From Nitratidesulfovibrio liaohensis (GTDB lineage Bacteria; Desulfobacterota; Desulfovibrionia; Desulfovibrionales; Desulfovibrionaceae), in contig NZ_VSMK01000759.1 of NCBI RefSeq assembly GCF_011682075.1, positions 1 through 34,153 on the forward strand: 34,153 bases of DNA, read 5' to 3'. The notes beneath the pieces were generated by a model. It did not search any database. It was not told the origin of the DNA and saw only the letters and a list, made by a program, of their open reading frames with translations. Below, in pieces: positions 28,500 to 34,153 of this stretch. Both the position numbers and the translations under genes were made by a program. Position 1 is the first letter of the stretch; each line of letters begins with the position of its first letter.

Positions 28500-31012
28500 A
28501 CGCCGCCGCCCCCCACGTCCGGAGGGGGCCAACACTGGTGCCCGTCCGCCAGCCGGTCCCCCAGCCTGGCCGTCTGCTCATGTTCCTGTTCGCGTGCCTG
28601 CTCGTGTGCCTGGCGGCACCCGCTGCCCACGCCACCGACTCCGCCACGGAGACGACTCCGCATCAGTTCCAGACCGTGCCACAGGCAGGGGCGCAAACGG
28701 GAATGCAGGATGCCGCCAGCACCACACCCGACGCCGTGGCCCGGTCGGTGACCGATTCTGTGGTCCAGACCCTTGCCGACGCCATCGCCGCGCGCGGCGT
28801 GCAGGATGGCCGCCACCTGGTGTTGCTGCTGCATTCCTACGAGCAGGGCATGGGCCGGGTGCGCGAAATCACCGACACGGTGGAAAGCATGCTGGCCCCC
28901 ATGGACAACCACATAACCCTGCGCGTGGAAAACCTGGATTCCAAGCGCGTGCATACCCCGGAATACCTCAACGCCTTTGCCGCCGTGCTGGCCCTGAAAT
29001 ACGCCAAACGTACCCCCTCCCTCATCCTGACCAGCGACGACGACGCACTCGACTTTCTGGAAGCCCACCACGCCGCGCTGTTCCCCGGCGTGCCCGTACT
29101 GTTCTGCGGAGTGAACCATTTCCACGACAACCTTGTGGCGGCCATGCCCCGGCTTTCGGGCGTGCTGAGCACCTTTTCCGCCCGCGAAACCGCACTGGCC
29201 ATGCTGGGGATGCACCCCGGCACACGGCACATCTATCTCGTCAACGACCACACCGAAACCGGGCGGGCCGTGGCCCGCGACATGTCGAGGCAACTCGCGG
29301 GACTGCCCGGCGGCGTGCAGGTGCACGAATTTCCGCCCCTGGCCTTCGACGACCTGCTGTCCCGGCTGGCCACCCTGCCCCCCGACGCGGCCGTTCTGCT
29401 GGGCGTGTATTTTGCCGACAGCGCGGGCTACGCCACCACCTTCGAAGACATGGGCGAACGCATCGCCGCCGCCACGCGGGTGCCCGTGCACTGCCTTGTC
29501 GATTTCAACCTGCGCGGAGCCACGGTGGGCGGCAAGGTGTCCGGGGCGGCCTTTCAGGCCGAGGCCTTGGGCCGCATGGCCTTGCGGGTCATTTCCGGCA
29601 CGCGCGCCCAGGACATTCCCGTACAGGCCGAAGGGGTGAACCGCTACGTGTACCGCGCCCCCGCGCTGGAGCGGTGGGGGATCTCCGAAAGCAGCCTGCC
29701 CGAGGGCAGCACCGTGATCGACCGCCCCTTCTCGCTTTACCGGGCCTACCGTACCCAGATCAACATGCTGATCCTGTTCGTGGTTTCGCTGGCGTCCACC
29801 ATTGCCGTGCTGGTGTACATGATGCGCCGCCGGGCCGCCTCGGAACGGCAACTGCGGCGGCTGCGCAACCTGTTGGCAAACACCCTGGACTCCATGCCCT
29901 CGGTCATCGTCGGCGTATCGCCGGAAGGACTGGTCACCCACTGGAACCGCCACGCGGCGGAGGCCACCGGACAGGAAGCCCATGAAGCCTTGGGCCGCCC
30001 CCTGGACGAAGTGTTCCCCCGGCTGGAAAAGCTGAAGCCGCTGGTGTTCGAGGCGCTGGAAGACGGTCTGGTGCGTGACGGACAGCGCCTGCTGCGGCCC
30101 GATGGCGACATGGTGCGCTACGAGGACGTGACGGTCTTTCCCCTGATGGCCAACGGCACGCAGGGCGCCGTCATCCGCGTGGACGACGTGACCGAGCGCG
30201 AGCGCATCCGCGAAATGATGATCCAGACGGAAAAGATGCTGACCGTAGGCGGCCTTGCGGCGGGCATGGCGCACGAGATCAACAATCCGCTCGGCGGCAT
30301 CCTGCAGGCGGTGCAGAACATGCGCCGCCGGGTGGAAACGGGGCGACCCGACAATGAATCCGCCGCCCACGAGGCCGGTCTGACCATGGACCAGGTGCGC
30401 GGTTATCTGGAGCGGCGCGAAATACTGCGCATGCTCGACGACATCGCCGCCTCCGGCGCGCGGGCCGCGCATATCGTGGCCAACATGCTCGACTTCAGCC
30501 GCCGCGCCGACGGCGCGTTCGTGGCGCAGGACCTGCACCGGCTCATCGAGAACACCCTGGAACTGGCCGCCAACGACTACGACCTGAAGAAACTCTACGA
30601 CTTCCGCACACTGCGCATCGTGCGCCACTATTCCCCCATGCTGCCGCCGGTGCCCTGCCTGCCCACAGAGGTGGAACAGGTGCTGCTGAACCTGTTCAAG
30701 AACGCCGCCCAGGCCCTGGCCACCACGCCGCCACCCGACGGCGCGCCGCCCACCCTGACCATCCGCACCGAGCGTCATCACGACCTGGTGGCGGTAACCG
30801 TGAGCGACAACGGGCCGGGCATGACGCCCGAGGTGCGCGCCCGCGTCTTCGACCCTTTCTACACCACCAAGCCCCCCGGCGAAGGCACCGGGCTGGGCTT
30901 GTCGGTGTCGTACTTCCTGATCACCCACAATCATGGCGGCAGCTTTGCCCTGCACTCCGAACCCGGCAAGGGGGCGCACTTCACCTTCACCCTGCCCCTG
31001 CGGCAACGCTAG
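28496..31012 (+). CDS. Hybrid sensor histidine kinase with ABC substrate-binding-like sensor and PAS domain
   Basis: The 838-residue protein has a signal/anchor segment (about 28-46, LLMFLFACLLVCLAAPAAHA), a periplasmic ABC_sub_bind-like domain (about 100-400; HLVLLLHSYEQGMGRVREIT, LILTSDDDALDF, HIYLVNDHTETGRA), a second membrane helix (422-443), a PAS domain (about 460-570), a HisKA region with His593 in GMAHEINNPLGG, and HATPase with Asn736, DNGPGM (771-776) and GEGTGLGLS. It senses an extracytoplasmic ligand and phosphorylates a regulator that is not in the window. It is a close paralog of the interrupted kinase just upstream and overlaps it by ATGA, so the pair came from tandem duplication. 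Confidence 0.93.
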   Translation: MNAAAPHVRRGPTLVPVRQPVPQPGRLLMFLFACLLVCLAAPAAHATDSATETTPHQFQTVPQAGAQTGMQDAASTTPDAVARSVTDSVVQTLADAIAARGVQDGRHLVLLLHSYEQGMGRVREITDTVESMLAPMDNHITLRVENLDSKRVHTPEYLNAFAAVLALKYAKRTPSLILTSDDDALDFLEAHHAALFPGVPVLFCGVNHFHDNLVAAMPRLSGVLSTFSARETALAMLGMHPGTRHIYLVNDHTETGRAVARDMSRQLAGLPGGVQVHEFPPLAFDDLLSRLATLPPDAAVLLGVYFADSAGYATTFEDMGERIAAATRVPVHCLVDFNLRGATVGGKVSGAAFQAEALGRMALRVISGTRAQDIPVQAEGVNRYVYRAPALERWGISESSLPEGSTVIDRPFSLYRAYRTQINMLILFVVSLASTIAVLVYMMRRRAASERQLRRLRNLLANTLDSMPSVIVGVSPEGLVTHWNRHAAEATGQEAHEALGRPLDEVFPRLEKLKPLVFEALEDGLVRDGQRLLRPDGDMVRYEDVTVFPLMANGTQGAVIRVDDVTERERIREMMIQTEKMLTVGGLAAGMAHEINNPLGGILQAVQNMRRRVETGRPDNESAAHEAGLTMDQVRGYLERREILRMLDDIAASGARAAHIVANMLDFSRRADGAFVAQDLHRLIENTLELAANDYDLKKLYDFRTLRIVRHYSPMLPPVPCLPTEVEQVLLNLFKNAAQALATTPPPDGAPPTLTIRTERHHDLVAVTVSDNGPGMTPEVRARVFDPFYTTKPPGEGTGLGLSVSYFLITHNHGGSFALHSEPGKGAHFTFTLPLRQR

Positions 31013-31441
31013 GACCGCATCCGACCAACATTGTCGTGGTGGACTTGGCCCGTACATGCTCCAGGCAAGGCCAGACAGGACCAGACAGGGCCAGACATGC
31101 CCAGGGACACGGACGCGATGTGCAGCGCGATCCGCCCGACCCCGTATCAGCGGCGTGCGTGCAGGCCCCGCATGCCCCCCCATCACCGCATGCCCCCATG
31201 CCGCTCATGCTCGCGGTACGGACGGGATGCGCCAACATGTTGCGCTGTGCCGGTTGCGCCTTCCAGCGGCATGCCATGGACAGCCATCCCCCGCATGCCC
31301 ATATTCTGAAAGGCATGGTCCACTTGACCGTTGACGTCTCCCGGACGCATTGAGACTGGAAACCACCCCGACCATCGCCACATGGCGAGACGTGGCGACC
31401 ATGCATAACGACCGCATCCGCCGCATGGCAAAGGACATTCC
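31013..31441. other. Intergenic region after kinase with decameric tandem repeat
   Basis: About 430 bp without a convincing gene. Five consecutive decamers beginning CCAG occupy 31061-31110 (ccaggcaagg, ccagacagga, ccagacaggg, ccagacatgc, ccagggacac). The rest is rich in GCATGCC-like words. No promoter, terminator or RNA could be called with confidence. Confidence 0.6.
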
Positions 31442-32455
31442 ATGACCGCCCGCACCGCATACAGCCGCCTTCCGGGCATCTCGCGCCTGCTGGCCGGGCT
31501 GCTCGCCGGTCTGCTCTTTCTGGGCATGCTGCTGGCTGCGGGGTGCGCCCCGCGCATGAAGGCCGATGTGCTGGCCGTGTCGGCCCCCGGCTTCCGCAAG
31601 GCCGGCCAAAGCTACGTGCTGGTGCCCGGCACCGCACTGTCCACGATGAACGCCATCAACGCCGACATGTTCCGCCAGTCCACCCAACGGCTGCGTGCCG
31701 TGCTCACCGGGCACGGCTATCGCGAGGCCGCCAGTCCGGAAGCGGCGGACATGGCCGTGGTGGTGGAATGGAAGGTGGATGGCCCGCACGAGGTGCCGGA
31801 CACGTCATACCCCGCGCGCCCGTCCGTGGGCGTCGGCATCGGCTACGGTTCGTGGCCGTGGTACGGCGGGGCCTATGGCAGCCGGTACGGCGGCTGGGGC
31901 TACGGAGGCTATCGCGGGTTCGGCACCGGCTACGGCTACCCGCCCCCCATGATGGTGGTGCATACCCGCACCCTGTCCATTGAGGCGCGCGACCTTCGTT
32001 CCGGTCGTGGTGCCGCACAGGATACGCAACCTTCGGCCCAGGCCGGGCAGGAAGCGCCGGTGGCGGCGACATCCGGCCCACAGGTCGCACCGCCGCCCGC
32101 GCCCTCCATGCAGCCCGACGCCCCCACGAAACCCACCGGTGATACCGCGCGCCCGGCACGGTCCGACGGGGCGGCCTCCACCGCGTCCGGCCCGAACACG
32201 GCCGGTCCGGACGTGCCCGAATATGCCAGACCGCCCTACGGCACCCCCATCGGCACGGTGGAAGGGCTGCCATCGCCCACCGAACTGACCGGCCCGGTGC
32301 TGTGGAAGGTGGTGGTGTCCAGCACCGGCACCTCGCGCGACATCCTGGGTGCCCTGCCTGCGCTTACCGTGGCGGCCTCGCGCTGGATCGGCATCACCGC
32401 CAACGTCAAGGTGGCCGTGGACGACGAATTCAACGTGACCATCCTGGGACAATAG
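31442..32455 (+). CDS. DUF4136-like outer-membrane lipoprotein
   Basis: The 337-residue protein has a lipoprotein signal (residues 1-34) with lipobox LLAAGC (Cys35). The next part (40-115) is a DUF4136-like domain (VLVPGTALSTMNAINADMF, QRLRAVLTGHGYREA, ADMAVVVEWKVDGP). It then has a Gly/Tyr-rich segment (about 130-175; GGWGYGGYRGFGTGYGY), a Pro/Ala-rich linker (about 195-265), and a C-terminal strand-rich end (LWKVVVSSTGTSRDI). Function unknown; such proteins are envelope lipoproteins. The long linker is unusual for the family. The last residues end near a strong hairpin. Confidence 0.8.
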   Translation: MTARTAYSRLPGISRLLAGLLAGLLFLGMLLAAGCAPRMKADVLAVSAPGFRKAGQSYVLVPGTALSTMNAINADMFRQSTQRLRAVLTGHGYREAASPEAADMAVVVEWKVDGPHEVPDTSYPARPSVGVGIGYGSWPWYGGAYGSRYGGWGYGGYRGFGTGYGYPPPMMVVHTRTLSIEARDLRSGRGAAQDTQPSAQAGQEAPVAATSGPQVAPPPAPSMQPDAPTKPTGDTARPARSDGAASTASGPNTAGPDVPEYARPPYGTPIGTVEGLPSPTELTGPVLWKVVVSSTGTSRDILGALPALTVAASRWIGITANVKVAVDDEFNVTILGQ

Positions 32456-32494
32456 ATAAGGCCCCCCCCCCTCAAGGGCAAACGCAGAATGCCA

Positions 32495-32526
32495 CGAGGC
32501 CGGACGGCATCCGCCGTCCGGCCTCG
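32495..32526. terminator. Bidirectional hairpin between convergent genes
   Basis: CGAGGCCGGACGG, loop CATCCG, CCGTCCGGCCTCG make a perfect 13-bp stem 40 nt past the lipoprotein stop and 38 nt past the convergent HTH gene. There is no long T-run, but the size and position fit a shared terminator. Confidence 0.75.
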
Positions 32527-32563
32527 CATGTTACGGAATTTCGTGAACTCCCGCGGGTTCCGA

Positions 32564-33091
32564 TCAATGCCCGCGCGTGGGACCGTCCCTACGTCCGTGG
32601 CGGATACCTCCGTCAGGGGGCGTCCGGGCAGGATATCCGGTCGGCAACGCTCCGTGCGGGGCCGCTTCGAGTTCCCCCCAAAACCACCGCCGCACCGCCT
32701 CGGGATCGGCCCGGTAGGTACCGTCCGAGCATCTGCGGGCAGGAAATCCATCCTCCCGAATCCAACGCTTCACCGCCCCCTGTCCCGCACCCACGGCGCG
32801 ACCGATGGCGTCCAGCCCCACCAGGACAAAGGGGACGGATGGCGCAGGCGACTGGCCGTGCGTCCGCCCCCATGCTGGCCCCCATGCCGAGCCCCCAGCC
32901 GAATCACGGGGCGCCTCCCGGCCCGTGGCCGCATGGTGCGCACCGCCCCGCCATCCCCAAGACTGGGAAGCCTCCTGGCGAACGTCCACGGACCGGGGCT
33001 CGCCGCATCCGCAGACGCCATGGGGCACCCGCGCCACCTCCGGAACGTGATCGTGCACAAACCGTTGCTGCGGTTGCTGCGCGCCCTGCAT
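32564..33091 (-). CDS. DNA-binding protein with C-terminal HTH (excisionase/MerR-like)
   Basis: The 175-residue protein has a low-complexity N-terminus (Gln/His/Gly-rich) and a C-terminal DNA-binding region: LVGLDAIGRAVGAGQGAVKR, then WIREDGFPARRCSDGTYRAD and PEAVRRWFWGE. That is the helix-turn-helix plus wing of excisionase-like proteins, which end in a helix reading R/D-x-x-V-x-x-W. ATG 33091 is chosen because GGGAGGAAGG lies a few bases upstream. Target unknown. It is last in a three-gene minus-strand set with an SSB-like and a zinc-finger protein. Confidence 0.75.
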   Translation of the reverse strand: MQGAQQPQQRFVHDHVPEVARVPHGVCGCGEPRSVDVRQEASQSWGWRGGAHHAATGREAPRDSAGGSAWGPAWGRTHGQSPAPSVPFVLVGLDAIGRAVGAGQGAVKRWIREDGFPARRCSDGTYRADPEAVRRWFWGELEAAPHGALPTGYPARTPPDGGIRHGRRDGPTRGH

Positions 33092-33199
33092 GCGACCTTC
33101 CTCCCTGTTTCGCGGCACCTCGCGCCGCGGCTGACATTGCGCTGACGTTGCATCGCGGACGCCCGACACCGGTCGCCCCCGGCCACATGCCCAAGCATC

Positions 33200-33742
33200 T
33201 CAATGCATGCGTCCCGACGGCATGCCCGGCACGCCTCCGGCCATTTCCGGTGCCCGCCGCCACGCCAGGGGCCACGTCACGGCACCGTCCCCGGCATTAT
33301 CATCCTCCCCCTGGCCGAAAAACTCCGCTCTGGCGCTCCGTGCCTTGGAATGGGGTGTTTCGGCGCGTGCGGTGTGCATCGCGCCGGAAAACGCAACGGG
33401 GCTGACTGGCGCATGCAAGGGCGCATGCATGGGCGGCCCGGAACGCCGGTCACCCTCCACGGCCTGGACCAGCCACGCCGCCACCACGGCGCTGGCTTCC
33501 CCCTCCCGCGCGCAGGCCAGCAATTCACCTTCCACATGCACCAGCATGCCGCGCCGCAACCGCGCAAGGCACCACGCTGCCTGGTCACCGGTGACGCGCA
33601 CCCGGTGCCGCTGGCCCGCGTCGTTCTGTCCGGCACCCTCGGTGCTGACGGAAAACAGCACGCAATCACCGATCGTGCCGGTTCCTGGCCGGGGCGCGGC
33701 CATCACGCGCCCGAGCAGCATCACTCTGTTCACAGCCGCCAT
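33200..33742 (-). CDS. SSB-like OB-fold protein
   Basis: The 180-residue protein has an SSB-type OB fold at residues 1-105: NRVMLLGRVMAAPRPG, then CVLFSVSTEG, HRVRVTGDQAAWCLARLRRG and VHVEGEL. The body is divergent, and the tail is Ala/Gly/Pro-rich without the acidic DDDIPF-type tip of true SSB. This suggests a paralog or accessory single-strand DNA-binding protein, not the housekeeping SSB. SD GAGGAGG lies 7 nt before ATG 33742. Confidence 0.8.
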   Translation of the reverse strand: MAAVNRVMLLGRVMAAPRPGTGTIGDCVLFSVSTEGAGQNDAGQRHRVRVTGDQAAWCLARLRRGMLVHVEGELLACAREGEASAVVAAWLVQAVEGDRRSGPPMHAPLHAPVSPVAFSGAMHTARAETPHSKARSARAEFFGQGEDDNAGDGAVTWPLAWRRAPEMAGGVPGMPSGRMH

Positions 33743-33910
33743 GCGGCATCCTCCTCTGCGACGGTCATGTCGCACCAGCCGCATCGCGTTGCTCACGCGG
33801 ATCGGCATATCCCGTACCGGTGCGGGGCGCTCCGGACGGCGTCCTCGCCGTGTGGCGGCCAACCGGCACGATCCCCTCGCCGGTAACGACCGCTCGCCCT
33901 TCGGCGGGCC

Positions 33911-34144
33911 TCAGAATCCAAGCACCATGTCCGGCATGCGGAACAGGTCGCGGCCATAGCAATCCGGCGGAATGTCCCCCGAGGCCCACGGATCTTCGAA
34001 CAACCCGTGGTCCAGGCCATGTGCCGCCGCCTCGCAACCGGGACCGCAAAACCTGTCCCGCAGCGTGGCCGGGGTGAACCTGCACCCGCACACGGCGCAG
34101 TCGCGCGGCTGCGGCCTGGCCTGCCCTGCGGCCGCCAGCGACAC
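33911..34144 (-). CDS. Small zinc-finger protein (CxxC...CxxxC)
   Basis: The 77-residue protein has CAVCGCRF (Cys17/Cys20 region) and DRFCGPGCEAAAH (two more Cys), a treble-clef-like zinc finger. The C-terminus is acidic and aromatic (GLDHGLFEDPWASGDIPPD, DLFRMPDMVLGF). A GTG start at 34144 with GGGAG directly upstream is proposed; the gene could extend beyond the window. Family and role unknown. It lies upstream of the SSB-like gene on the same strand. Confidence 0.7.
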   Translation of the reverse strand: MSLAAAGQARPQPRDCAVCGCRFTPATLRDRFCGPGCEAAAHGLDHGLFEDPWASGDIPPDCYGRDLFRMPDMVLGF

Positions 34145-34153
34145 GCACTCCCG

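Noticed and set aside
28343-31186. 947-codon open frame on the minus strand opposite the histidine kinase
   Set aside because: It is a shadow of the high-GC plus-strand kinase, rich in His/Gly/Val/Arg with no domain, while the plus frame has full kinase motifs.
1-34153. tRNA, rRNA, CRISPR arrays or insertion sequences
   Set aside because: No cloverleaf-like segment, regular spacer array or IS transposase other than the phage transposase was seen by eye.

Overview
The window is mostly the major part of a Mu-type transposable prophage in a high-GC genome, followed by host DNA on the right. GC-rich composition, the style of the two tandem sensor histidine kinases, and Desulfovibrio-like phage proteins suggest a member of the Desulfovibrionaceae (Nitratidesulfovibrio/Desulfovibrio vulgaris type). 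That assignment is inference; no 16S or other marker is present.

Layout. (1) Positions 1-16359, minus strand, carry the late genes. Read right to left they run: lysis cassette (GH108 endolysin, small membrane protein, overlapping Rz/Rz1 spanins), Mu gp25- and gp26-like proteins, terminase small and large subunits, portal, MuF head protein with a toxin-like tail, protease/scaffold, decoration protein, major capsid, gp35, gp36, gpG-like, gp37 and gp38-like proteins, tail sheath, tail tube, tail chaperone with a -1 frameshift, and a tape measure gene that runs off the left edge. (2) Positions 16555-17842, minus strand, carry a moron-like membrane protein and an S24-type repressor. (3) Positions 17843-18059 are a divergent control region full of GGGA/TCCC palindromes. 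(4) Positions 18060-27916, plus strand, form one tightly packed early operon: small regulators, accessory proteins, DDE transposase A, ATPase B, DUF3164, GemA and a Mor-family activator. (5) The prophage ends near 28.10 kb, inside a host histidine kinase gene. (6) Positions 28.1-34.15 kb are host DNA: the cut-off kinase C-terminus, an intact paralogous kinase, a lipoprotein, and a minus-strand trio (zinc-finger protein, SSB-like protein, HTH protein).

How it works together. Early and late genes diverge from a central repressor, and the transposition genes run outward to the prophage end. This is the BcepMu arrangement rather than that of classical Mu. The Mor-family protein is the last early gene and probably activates the late genes. 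A 13-bp sequence (CGTTAAAAGACGC on the minus strand) occurs exactly twice as a leader element, upstream of the endolysin and of the protease gene. These are the positions of Plys and PI in Mu, so the pair is a good candidate for the late promoters.

Most notable observations: a perfect GGGTTTC slippery site in the tail chaperone; a barnase/EndoU-like domain on the MuF protein; two 65-67 bp elements with compensatory stem changes in the lysis leader; four TCCCG repeats phased at exactly 10 bp near the prophage end, with the same core in the repressor control region; a start codon buried in a perfect 10-bp hairpin at the protease gene; and an early accessory block (ASCH-like, DUF2325 plus lipobox, an internally duplicated protein, DUF1937) whose role is unknown. 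I saw no tRNA, rRNA, CRISPR array or insertion sequence.
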